40,256 nucleotides of DNA, taken from contig JAHEYB010000032.1 of assembly GCA_023251805.1 (NCBI GenBank), positions 1 to 40,256 of the forward strand, written 5' to 3'. Of this stretch, positions 9,101 through 14,013 are shown one piece after another; within the stretch, counting starts at the first letter, position 1; every line of letters starts with the position of its first letter. Both the position numbers and the translations under genes were made by a program. This stretch comes from Bacteroidota bacterium. GTDB lineage: Bacteria > Bacteroidota > Bacteroidia > 2-12-FULL-35-15. The notes beneath the pieces were generated by a model, which did not search any database, had not been told where the DNA came from, and saw only the letters and a program-made list of their open reading frames with translations.

Positions 9101-11273
9101 TTGTTGCACTCAATCCTGTTCCGGGAGACCAAGAATATGTTGAAGCTCCAGCTGCAGTTAAGTTTCCAGCAGTTCCAGCTCCTGCACAAATTGTGAAAGA
9201 AGGAGTAACGGTAACAGTAGGCATTGGAGAAATAGTTACAGAGCTTGTAGTTGAAGAAGTACAGCCACCATTACCAGTTACCGTATGCGTCACTGTATAG
9301 GTTCCAGGTGTTGTATATGTTACAACAACAGGACTAGTAGTTGATGTAGCTGGTGTAGCACCTCCGCCACCAAAATTCCAAGCCTGTGTTCCTCCAGCTA
9401 AATTACCAGTATTGGTAAAAGTAAAACTGTTTCCTGTTAAACATTGATTAGGTGATTGCGTATATGTGGATGTGGGCTGAGGGTTTACAGTAATAGTATA
9501 GGTTATAGCAGGTCCGGGACAGCCAGACAAAGTTGGAGTAATCGTAATTGTCCCTGTAATAGGTGCTGCAGTTGCATTGGTCGCAGTAAATGTAGGGACA
9601 CTTGTGATACCACTTCCTGCTAATCCAATGGCTGTATTTGAATTTGTCCAAGCGAAACTAGCGCCAGCAGGGGTACTTATAAATGTATTTACTGGAACGG
9701 CAGCACCGGCACAAAAAGCAAGGTTAGGTTCGGCCGTTATAACTGGCAAAGGATTCACAGTTACTATTACTGCATCGGTTGAAGTACAGCCGGAACCATT
9801 TGTAGTTGTTACGGTATAGGTAGTTGTGGTTGTTGCTGTGGTTGTTGGGTTTGATACGGTGCTACTGCTTAAGTCCGTTGTCGGAGACCACGAATATGTA
9901 TTCCCTGCTACTGCAGCAGCTCCGATTGCACCCGATGCGCCCGAACAAATTGTAATGTCTGCACCCGCATTTGAAACGGGTGAAGCAATAGTTGTTACTG
10001 TAACTGTAGAAGTTACAGCACACAAAGCAGCATTGGTAACGGTTACAGTATATGTTCCTGCAGCAAGTCCTGTAGCTGTTTGAGTCGTTTGCCCTCCCGG
10101 TGCCCACGAATAAGTAAATGGTCCGCCAGCACCAACAGGAGTGGCAGTTGCGGTTCCGGTAGATGAACCAACACATGTCGGTGTGCTTGCCATCGTTGGC
10201 AAACAGCAAGAACCTTGAGCATTGAAAACCAGTGTTGCATCATCGGCACATCCTGCACTTGCCCAGCTGCCTGATTCTCCATCTCCTGTTGTATTCACAG
10301 TTACTGTTAAATCAGAGCCTGCGGCACAACCCGGATCTACTGTTAAATTCCAACAAAAAGTCCAGCCACAATTTCCCGGGTCGCCAAAATTATTTCCTGC
10401 ATTTGTTCCTGCAACATTTATATTATCAAAATAAAATCCTGCTCCATAACTAGTTCCTGTAGCAGTGCTTGTTACACCTGCCGGGTAAAAAGCCCAAACC
10501 CCATCTCCTGCATCACCGGGACCGGGAGTTACGTCAACGTTACAATCATTTGCCGGGACAGTACCCGTAATAGTGCCTGTCCAGCCTGCACCCATTGTAA
10601 TTTGAACTCCGTGAAACCAATTGGTATTTATCTCCGCAAAATTTGAAACAGTATAACAAAAAGTAACAACGGTTCCCGGAGCATATCCCCCAAATGTAGG
10701 AAGTGGACTAGCAGTGATAGATGAAACTGTATTACAATCATTACAGTCAATATCATTGTCAACCGATAAATTGAAATTTCCAGTACTTGTTGTCGTGTTT
10801 CCTCCTACTTGAATATAGTACGTTTGACCAGCAATTATTTGAGTAAAAGAGGCAGTCAAACTTCCAGCGGCATTTCCAATCCCACAACCAGCAGCCGTTA
10901 AGGAGCCGCATGTTCCCGTCCATAATCCAATATTTGGAGTAGCCAAAGCCGGAGCGCCAGGAGTAATGTTTACGTTTACTGTTGTTCCTGTAGCAACAAA
11001 TGAATACCATACATCCAATGCAGGAGCCTGCTGATCAGCGGTGCCTCCCTGGCAGTTCAATATAGATACAGCTGGACTTGTAGCTGTTGCACCAATTGTT
11101 GTTCCAGCTACAGTGGTGGCAACTCCATTCTGAAGACCAGCAACGCAGGCTCCAGGTGTTGGTAATGAGCCCAAATTTTGAGCTCCTGTACAGTTATTAT
11201 TTGCTGGCTGGGCATACGCTTTAAAACTTACCAGTGTGATCAACGAAAAGATTAGGAGTAGTGACTTTTTCAT
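186..11273 (-). CDS. Giant SprB-like repeat adhesin, T9SS type B cargo (3695 aa)
   Basis: Secreted cell-surface adhesin of the SprB type, exported by Sec and then T9SS. A signal peptide (about 1-22, ending KAYAQ) is followed by an N-terminal region rich in paired cysteines that includes a PPC-like domain (about 25-178). Next come one SprB-like unit (about 356-430), an Ig-like unit and two PKD-like domains. Seven Ig-like repeats of about 75 aa follow (about 680-1200), then 27 SprB repeats of about 76 aa (about 1203-3267), each with a central YTYxW and an ending near DANGCT. Two Ig-like and two PKD domains (WNFGDGSG) precede a C-terminal T9SS type B signal of about 95 aa (IPNAFTPTNHDGTNDTF, FDRWGN, GWDGR). 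SprB is the mobile gliding adhesin of Flavobacterium johnsoniae; the adhesive role here is inferred. Composition is extremely rich in Thr, Gly, Ser and Ala. The 138-aa gene 35 bp upstream is probably in the same transcript. The frame is intact throughout. Confidence 0.93.
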   Translation of the reverse strand: MKKSLLLIFSLITLVSFKAYAQPANNNCTGAQNLGSLPTPGACVAGLQNGVATTVAGTTIGATATSPAVSILNCQGGTADQQAPALDVWYSFVATGTTVNVNITPGAPALATPNIGLWTGTCGSLTAAGCGIGNAAGSLTASFTQIIAGQTYYIQVGGNTTTSTGNFNLSVDNDIDCNDCNTVSSITASPLPTFGGYAPGTVVTFCYTVSNFAEINTNWFHGVQITMGAGWTGTITGTVPANDCNVDVTPGPGDAGDGVWAFYPAGVTSTATGTSYGAGFYFDNINVAGTNAGNNFGDPGNCGWTFCWNLTVDPGCAAGSDLTVTVNTTGDGESGSWASAGCADDATLVFNAQGSCCLPTMASTPTCVGSSTGTATATPVGAGGPFTYSWAPGGQTTQTATGLAAGTYTVTVTNAALCAVTSTVTVTTIASPVSNAGADITICSGASGAIGAAAVAGNTYSWSPTTDLSSSTVSNPTTTATTTTTYTVTTTNGSGCTSTDAVIVTVNPLPVITAEPNLAFCAGAAVPVNTFISTPAGASFAWTNSNTAIGLAGSGITSVPTFTATNATAAPITGTITITPTLSGCPGPAITYTITVNPQPTSTYTQSPNQCLTGNSFTFTNTGNLAGGTQAWNFGGGGATPATSTTSPVVVTYTTPGTYTVTHTVTGNGGCTSSTTSSVTISPMPTVTVTPSFTICAGAGTAGNLTAAGASTYSWSPGTGLSATTGATVTGNPATTTTYTVTGTSALGCTGTATVTITVNPNPVISVPAITICAGTPGTLTASGATTYSWTPATGLSATTGTSVTANPAGTTTYTVTGTTLGCTGTTTVTVTVNPVPVTTVNSPSICPGQTATLTATGATTYSWTAGLSSTTGSTVTGSPAVTTSYTVTGTSLGCTSTAVATITIGGSISPTVNSPTICVGQTATLTAGGATTYSWTAGLSSTTGTSVTGSPATTTSYTVTGTAGGCTGTVVSTITVNPLPTITVPAIAICAGTPGTLTASGASTYSWAPGTGLSATTGTSVTANPVGTTTYTVTGTAVSGCTNTTTVTVTVNPLPTVNVPPLTICAGLSGLLTASGASTYTWAPAGGLSATTGTSVTANPASTTTYTVTGTTAAGCTNTTTVIVTVNPLPVLSVSPITICTGIAGSLTVSGANTYAWSPAGGLSATTGATVTANPGSTTTYTVTGTAASGCTNTTSVTVTVTPPASLTPSHVNVSCFGGTNGTATVVAAGGTTPYTYSWSPSGGTAATATGLAAGTYTVTVTTNNGCISTATQTVTQPTGMTLTMGSVNATCGASNGQASVTVGGGTSPYTYSWTPVGGTSATATGLPAASYTVTVTDNNGCTSTNSVAVNNSLSPTASTTVISNVTCFGGTNGSASVTISGGTSPYTQVWSPSGGTGTTATGLAAGTYTVTVTDNVGCIVTANATITQPPLLSASTVVTPVSCFAGTNGTATVTGSGGVTPYTYSWAPSGGTAATASGLAAGTYTVTVTGVGGCTATATAVIVQPTIITGAASNTPVSCFGGTNGTASVVAGGGTPGYTYLWAASGGTAATATGLGAGTYTVTITDASGCTRTTTTTVTQPTLLSVSTTNTSSTCGLANGTTSATASGGTTAYSYSWSPSGGSASTASGLAAATYTVTVTDANGCTATSSTTVADLSGLTASITAQINVSCFGGTNGSVTITASGSTGPYTYSINGGVTYFASGTFGSLAAGSYTIIAKDANGCTVSVPVTITQPPALSASTVVTPVTCFAGTNGTATVTGSGGVTPYTYSWAPSGGTAATASGLAAGTYTVTVTGVGGCTATATAVIAQPTIITGTASNTSVSCFGGTNGTASVVAGGGTPGYTYLWAASGGTAATATGLGAGTYTVTITDASGCTRTTTTIITQPTQVTVSASVVHATCGASNGSITATGASGTPTYTYSINGTTFQAGTTFTGLTASTYTVTVSDANGCTNTTTVTVNNLSGLTTSLVTTNVSCNGGTNGSAIVTASGSVPAYTYSLNGGPFVASGTFAGLTAGSYTVTAQDGNACTVTVPFTITQPSLLTGTISAQTNITCFGANNGSVTVSASGGTTTYTYSIDGGAFVAGATFGSLAPGAHTIIIKDANGCTVTLSATITQPAILALTTSSINAICTASNGSASVVASGGTPIYTYLWTPTGQTSSTASGITAGNYTVVVTDANSCTQSATVSVGSTPGGTATITSNNVTCTGNADGNATVSMSAGATPPFTYSWSPSAQTTVTAINLSPASYTVTVTDGNGCIATASTIITQPTILAGSFTNFNVFCNGGNTGSSICTASGGTGPYTYFWTPTSQTTQTAFGLTAGSYTCTITDANGCTKPVSTTITEPAPMALSTTVVDANCGLSNGSATVTAGGGMGPYTYSWSTTPVQTTATATGLASNTYVVIVTDANSCSQSVSVTVNNLAGPVATVFSVTNVSCNGLTNGSATVTVSGGTSPFTFLWSDAQTLPTATNLGAGTYTLTATDVNGCVATTSATITEPALLVTSLTSTQPTCFGSSNGSITSSTTGGTIGYSYLWSPGGATTSFLSGVTAGTYSLQVTDANGCITLTNTTLTNPPAILASTTTTNVSCSGMCNGTATVSLSAGTGPITYLWTPSGQSTPTATALCSGSYTVSTTDANGCTATATATIISPTSLTVNITSVGHNSCFGACDGFASAGVTGGTAPFSFMWNPGGTAGGSVNNLCADTYTVTATDANGCTASTTVIITEPNPLIATINNTNVSCFGACDAQATAVYTGGTGPYTFMWIPSLQTTPTITALCAGPQNLTVTDANGCTAINSVVITEPTVLAVTTTTTNSDCGTANGSACASITGGSPPFAFSWNDPAIQTTICATGLNAGVYTISITDNSGCIVTATANVNDNTAPVVSIVSSTDVTCSGAANGSAQGAISGGTLPYTSSWTTSPVQTGTFANNLSGGTYSFVVTDGAGCTASIAVSIAEPTPLISGIISTVSTTCNLACDGAATVLAGGGTGPYTYLWNDVGLQTTTTATGLCAQTYSVTTTDANGCTSVAVAIVTEPTAININLVSQTNVSCNAGNNGQITISVTGGTPGYTYSWIPSVGASSTVTNLVAGSYQVTVTDLNGCSQVMTYVITQPPPITLTTITNPSTCGNSNGFVSVTPTGGTPGFTYLWNDPSSQTTAIALSLPAGSYLAIVTDANGCTADTTVVLSDIAGPTISGFTSNMPSCNGLSNGDVTVLVTGGQPLYTYAWSPGTQTAVTATGLPAGVYNVIVTDANGCTVSGSVVLNQPSPLSVIGAPNDTICIGQLAQIYGAGSGGTAPYTYIWNPSSFGTTGGPFVVTPTSTTSYTVAVVDANGCASTSTATTVFVNPQIAVFATDVTVCEGSFVTISASAIGGTGGPYTYTWSNGFTGASQSVSPPLGSSPFDYIVTVNDGGCSISISDTATVTVNPLAVIFMTSPDTAGCEDFFAQFTGLSNIAGTTFSWNFGDGSGSATGTNVNHVYPTPGSYNVTLTATTPSGCVSSATNTSFIDVFPGPTAGFSFSPNPATASSPLVAFTDQSTGATSWLWDFIYTNPQTGLYTGTDQNPNFIYPNTGVYVVQQVVTNSFGCTDTAYNNVEVVPEYVFYIPNAFTPTNHDGTNDTFGPKIIGYDIDTYEMMIFDRWGNLIYKTTDLNKGWDGRANGGDKIAQIDVYVWKVNVDDFAGSAHEYVGTVTIVK
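5673..5985 (-). repeat. Segmental duplication inside the adhesin, copy 2 (SprB repeats 8-9)
   Basis: This stretch is nearly identical at DNA level to 6591-6903, exactly 918 bp (306 codons, four repeat units) away. Neighbouring units are much more diverged, so this is a recent in-frame duplication or gene-conversion tract. Confidence 0.85.
6591..6903 (-). repeat. Segmental duplication inside the adhesin, copy 1 (SprB repeats 4-5)
   Basis: Partner of 5673-5985. The two copies share almost all bases over about 310 bp and encode repeats that differ at only a few residues, such as VQPT against AQPT in the linker. Confidence 0.85.
7660..9240 (-). repeat. Seven tandem Ig-like repeats (about 225 bp each)
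   Basis: Units of about 75 residues follow the pattern ITICAG, TLTASGATTYSW, GLSATTGTSVTANP, TTTYTVTGT, GCT, TVTVNPLP. They form a second, distinct repeat class on the N-terminal side of the SprB array. Units are close to one another in DNA as well as protein, which points to recent expansion. Confidence 0.85.
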
Positions 11274-11308
11274 GTTGGGGTGAAAAGTTTATTAAGAGAG
11301 TAAAAAAA

Positions 11309-11725
11309 TTATTTAGTAAGAGTTTGATTTTGTTTGCCTGTAGCAGTATGATATTCTAAAATAAAATTATTGGCTCCTAAAGCAAAAACAGGTTCTTGCC
11401 TAGAAGAATTAAAAATTTCGGGATATTCAGAGAGTTTGATTGGGATGCCGCTTTGTGAAATTTCGGTAGCAGAAAATAATTCCACTTTTACACCTTTATC
11501 AAAAACAACAACGTATCGTTTGTTCAATAGCCTGTGATTTCTCATATCTGAGTTATTCAGGGCATCAATATAGGGTTGGATGTTTGTGACACTTCCATTG
11601 TCAACAATCTTGTAGGTTAGGTCTTTTACTTCTTTTTGTTCTTGAGCATTCGTAGTGTATCCGATTAATAAAAACGAAAACAAAACGAATAACCTTAATA
11701 ATGAACTAGTTGGGGCAGTCTTCAT
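11309..11725 (-). CDS. Small exported protein of unknown function, upstream partner of the adhesin
   Basis: A 138-aa protein beginning with a signal peptide (about 1-27, hydrophobic LLRLFVLFSFLLIGYTTNAQ). The mature part of about 110 residues is soluble and mixed in charge, with no cysteine and no motif I recognise. It lacks a T9SS C-terminal signal, so a periplasmic or outer-membrane-associated location is more likely than the cell surface. Its stop codon is only 35 bp before the start of the giant adhesin on the same strand with no hairpin between them, so the two are probably co-transcribed. A role in export or anchoring of the adhesin is a guess from position only. The start is ATG. Confidence 0.75.
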   Translation of the reverse strand: MKTAPTSSLLRLFVLFSFLLIGYTTNAQEQKEVKDLTYKIVDNGSVTNIQPYIDALNNSDMRNHRLLNKRYVVVFDKGVKVELFSATEISQSGIPIKLSEYPEIFNSSRQEPVFALGANNFILEYHTATGKQNQTLTK

Positions 11726-11743
11726 GCAGTTATAGTTTTAAAA

Positions 11744-11814
11744 ATGCCGAAATTATCTCCAGCGCTGTATATTTAGATGCCGAAATTAGCAGAAAAGTTG
11801 CATGGAATTTCGGC
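11744..11814 (-). promoter_or_regulatory. Repeated TAATTTCGGCAT boxes upstream of the adhesin operon
   Basis: On the minus strand the 12-mer TAATTTCGGCAT occurs twice, 33 bp apart (11744-11755 and 11777-11788), just upstream of the 11725 start. A third, inverted core (AATTTCGGC, 11806-11814) makes a 9-bp dyad with the second box. TAATTTCG is one base away from the TAnnTTTG -7 element, so these may be tandem promoters or an operator. No clear -33 TTG was found at the right spacing. Confidence 0.4.
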
Positions 11815-12040
11815 TTGTTAGTAAGATTTAGCGGGTGTTTCCAATTTAATTAGGCGTTCTTTCCACTAATGTCATTTTTTGCCCTACAAACTGGATTTTG
11901 TTCCTGACGAATATGCTTTTTTTTAACAAATTATTTCGAAACAAAAAATAGTTTTAGAAATATTTATTGAGGAGAAATATAAATCTGGGAATATATTCTG
12001 CAAAAACTAGCACTATCATAAAATTGAATGATTGGAAGTG

Positions 12041-12096
12041 TGAATACCCCAATGTGGCAATCATTATAAAATGAAAGGAAGGAGGTGTTTTTTCAT
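12041..12096 (-). pseudogene. Decayed copy of the left-edge gene's signal peptide region
   Basis: On the minus strand an ATG at 12096 begins MKKHLLPF, then the frame breaks. In the next frame it continues as FIMIATLGYS. The left-edge gene begins MKKHLLLFTF and ends its signal peptide LGYS. The two align with a net one-base deletion in B relative to A, and they share a 5' leader (TTTCCCTATATTT). Beyond about 60 bases no similarity is visible. The rest of 11815-12187 holds nothing I can name; it is AT-rich. Confidence 0.4.
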
Positions 12097-12187
12097 ATTT
12101 CAAATATAGGGAAAGAAAAATAACAAACGGTAAATGAGTATCAAAAATAGAAGAGATTTTAATACTAAAATTGGGTATCTTTAATTT

Positions 12188-13540
12188 ATGAAATTAAAAC
12201 TATCTATTTATTTTCTATGCATAAGTTGTGTTTGTTTTGCACAACAAAATGAAATAGATTCACTTGAACAGTTTCTAAGAATAGCCAAAGAGGATACTGT
12301 TAAAGTAAAAGCTTTAAATGCTATTGGCTGGGAGTTGGTAAAAAAAGATAGGTACGATACCGCATTAATATGTATTAATGTTGCAAAAAATTTGGCACAT
12401 AAACTTGATTTTAAAAAGGGAGAGAGCACTTCATACAGCACAATGGGACTTGTATATTTCTGGCAAGGAAATTACCCCGAGGCATTAAAAAATCAGTTGG
12501 CAGCGTTAAAAATATGTGAAAGCTTAGGGCGTAAAGGAGCTATCGCAAATTGCTTAAATAATATCGGTGGTATTTATAAAGAACAGGGAAATTATCCGGA
12601 TGCGCTAAAAAATCTTTTTGCGGCTTTGAAATTAAGTGAAGAAATAGGTGATAAGGATGGAATGTCTGATTGCTATAATAACATAGGAAATATTTATAAT
12701 CGTCAAGGGAACTATTCTGAAGCATTAAAATATAATTCAGCGTCTTTAAAAATAGATATGGAGCTGGGAAATAAAAAAGGTGCTGCTAGTTCTTATAATA
12801 ATATTGGAAATATATATGGGAATCAGAAAAATTACCCGGAAGCATTAAAAAATTATTTGGCTTCTTTGAAAATAAAAGAGGAATTAGGAAATAAAGGAGG
12901 AACTGCCAGCTCAAATCTAAATATTGGAATTATTTTAAACTTGCAAAAAAAATATGCGGAATCAGAAAAATACTTGAGAACTTCAGAACGCTTGTCAAAA
13001 GAAATAGGAGGAAAAGAATTGTTGAAAGAGATTTATCTCAATTTAGCTTTTGCAGATAGCGCGAGAGGAAATTATAAGGGGGCGTATCAAAACCAAAAAC
13101 TTTTTATGCTATATCGCGATAGTATCGACAATGAAGAAACGCGTAAAAAAACGGTTCAAACTCAAATGACCTTTGATTTTGAAAAAAAGGAAGCTGTTGC
13201 CGAAGCTCAGCACCAAAGTGAATTAAGCAAGCAGAATGCTATTGCAGAAGAAAAGAACAGAAAACAAACAATCGTCATTTGGTCGGTAATAATCGGACTA
13301 TTATTAGTGATTGTTTTTGCCGGATATGTTTTTAGATCATTACGAATAACTCGCAAACAAAAGGAAGTGATAGAACAACAAAAAGATATAGTTGAAAAGC
13401 ACAAAGAAATCATTGAAGAAAAAAATAAAGATATAACCGACAGTATCCTTTATGCCAGACGAATTCAGCGCTCAATGTTACCTACAGAAAAATACATAGA
13501 CAAAAATATTAAGCGATTAGGAGACAGTAAGAAAAGATAA
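12188..13540 (+). CDS. TPR-repeat inner-membrane signalling-type protein lacking an output domain
   Basis: A 450-aa protein with a signal peptide (about 1-19, LSIYFLCISCVCFAQ). At least five tetratricopeptide units of about 40 residues (about 75-290) carry the motif YNNIGNIYxxQGNYxEALK. A coiled segment follows, then one membrane helix (about 362-384, IVIWSVIIGLLLVIVFAGYV) and a second coiled coil. The tail DITDSILYARRIQRSMLP is the linker that in many Bacteroidota proteins leads into a SpoIIE/PP2C phosphatase domain, but here the protein ends about 20 residues later with no catalytic domain. It could be a truncated phosphatase, or a natural short form that works as a periplasmic TPR scaffold or dominant partner. 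The ATG start is followed directly by the signal peptide. It stands alone, followed by the tRNA region on the other strand. Confidence 0.85.
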   Translation: MKLKLSIYFLCISCVCFAQQNEIDSLEQFLRIAKEDTVKVKALNAIGWELVKKDRYDTALICINVAKNLAHKLDFKKGESTSYSTMGLVYFWQGNYPEALKNQLAALKICESLGRKGAIANCLNNIGGIYKEQGNYPDALKNLFAALKLSEEIGDKDGMSDCYNNIGNIYNRQGNYSEALKYNSASLKIDMELGNKKGAASSYNNIGNIYGNQKNYPEALKNYLASLKIKEELGNKGGTASSNLNIGIILNLQKKYAESEKYLRTSERLSKEIGGKELLKEIYLNLAFADSARGNYKGAYQNQKLFMLYRDSIDNEETRKKTVQTQMTFDFEKKEAVAEAQHQSELSKQNAIAEEKNRKQTIVIWSVIIGLLLVIVFAGYVFRSLRITRKQKEVIEQQKDIVEKHKEIIEEKNKDITDSILYARRIQRSMLPTEKYIDKNIKRLGDSKKR

Positions 13541-13542
13541 GA

Positions 13543-13576
13543 AAAAAAGCCCCCCAAGTTACTCGGGAGGCTTCTC
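13543..13576 (-). terminator. Hairpin with T-run, minus strand
   Basis: AAGCC-C-CCC pairs with GGG-A-GGCTT around a 9-nt loop, and on the minus strand the stem is followed by seven T. It lies after the broken tRNA-Gln tail, so it was probably the terminator of that copy. It lies only 3 bp after the stop of the convergent TPR gene. Confidence 0.6.
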
Positions 13577-13577
13577 A

Positions 13578-13595
13578 GTTGTCCGACCAGGGCTC
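13578..13595 (-). pseudogene. Broken 3' end of a second tRNA-Gln
   Basis: Eighteen bases (GTTGTCCGACCAGGGCTC on the plus strand) are identical to 13670-13687, the acceptor and T-arm 3' side of the intact tRNA-Gln. The match stops in the T-arm, where a dispersed intergenic repeat begins. The rest of this tRNA is absent. Confidence 0.6.
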
Positions 13596-13620
13596 CCTTC
13601 GACTCTGCTCAGGGCGGGCT
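13595..13620. repeat. Dispersed CCCTTCGACTCtGCTCAGG repeat
   Basis: Closely matches 17366-17391 (CCCTTCGACTCCGCTCAGG, both then leading to GGCT) and a looser version at 27504-27546. It carries an internal short dyad (CCCTTCGA / TCAGGG ends). It abuts the broken tRNA-Gln tail. Confidence 0.65.
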
Positions 13621-13640
13621 TCTCGCATGATATTAATAGA

Positions 13641-13667
13641 AAAGGCTTCTCAAATTGAGAAGCCTTT
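13641..13667 (-). terminator. Terminator of tRNA-Gln
   Basis: A perfect 11-bp stem (AAAGGCTTCTC, 13641-13651, with 13657-13667) and a 5-nt loop lie 3 bp after the tRNA 3' end on the minus strand. The minus-strand sequence leaves the stem as CCTTTTCTATT. Confidence 0.75.
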
Positions 13668-13670
13668 ATG

Positions 13671-13743
13671 TTGTCCGACCAGGGCTCGAACCTGGACTCT
13701 TCTGGACCAAAACCAGACGTGTTGCCAGTTACACCATCGGACA
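13671..13743 (-). tRNA. tRNA-Gln (anticodon UUG)
   Basis: On the minus strand a complete cloverleaf can be drawn. The 7-bp acceptor stem is TGTCCGA with TCGGACA, and the D-arm contains GGTGTAACTGGCAAC. The anticodon stem TCTGG/CCAGA surrounds loop TTTTGGT (anticodon TTG). The T-arm is CCAGG-TTCGAGC-CCTGG, and the discriminator is A. The CCA end is not encoded. A U1-A72 closing pair is typical of tRNA-Gln. Confidence 0.95.
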
Positions 13744-13804
13744 GTGTTCGCCAGAGCTTTAGCAGAGGCGGGCAATGTTGCCTTCGGGCTTCAGCAGTGG
13801 TTGC

Positions 13805-13838
13805 TTTGCACTCCATAGCTTTAGCGAAGGAGTGCAAA
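13805..13838. repeat. Palindromic element upstream of tRNA-Gln
   Basis: A 10-bp perfect inverted repeat (TTTGCACTCC 13805-13814, GGAGTGCAAA 13829-13838) surrounds a loop containing GCTTTAGCG. Together with the related AGCTTTAGCAGAGGCGGGC stretch at 13755-13775, it fills the spacer between promoter and tRNA. It looks like a dispersed intergenic element. Confidence 0.55.
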
Positions 13839-13864
13839 ATTAAGAAATATATTTAACCCTCAAA
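13835..13864 (-). promoter_or_regulatory. Promoter of tRNA-Gln
   Basis: On the minus strand TTTG (13864-13861) is separated by 18 bp from TAATTTTG (13842-13835), an exact match to the Bacteroidota TAnnTTTG -7 element. Transcription would start near 13828, about 85 bases before the tRNA, and the leader would contain the 13805-13838 hairpin arm. The rest of 13865-14013 holds no recognisable feature apart from the DUF2723 gene's own upstream region (TATCTTCG near 13982). Confidence 0.6.
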
Positions 13865-14013
13865 ATTTTAATTGATTTCTTGAAGATTTTGTCCTGAAGA
13901 GCTTTGTTTCAGGCTTTGTATTGAACCCCTGTTCTTAACATTTTTTAGGTCAAAAATCTCTACCCAGTTCATTTTATTAATTATCTTCGCAAGCGTTATA
14001 TAAAGAAAAAAAT

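Noticed and set aside
1473-9240. Regularly spaced repeats that could be taken for a CRISPR or satellite array
   Set aside because: The units are about 225-230 bp, diverged, and translate in one open frame into SprB and Ig-like domains; there are no short identical repeats with unique spacers and no cas genes.
2650-10453. Many open frames of 60-120 codons on the plus strand and in other minus frames within the adhesin gene
   Set aside because: They follow from the biased Thr/Gly/Val-rich codons of the repeats, recur with the repeats, and have no start context or family resemblance.
12188-13540. Calling the TPR protein a SpoIIE phosphatase
   Set aside because: Only the linker that precedes such a domain is present; no part of the catalytic domain (no SGDFYW-type metal motif) is encoded.
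13559-13856. Open frames of 62-92 codons on both strands across the tRNA region
   Set aside because: They run through the tRNA-Gln gene, its terminators and dispersed repeats; the peptides are translations of those elements.
13541-13870. An integration site (att) at tRNA-Gln because of the duplicated tRNA 3' end
   Set aside because: The duplicate is 75 bp away with no integrase or cargo between or beside the copies, so a broken tandem tRNA explains it better.
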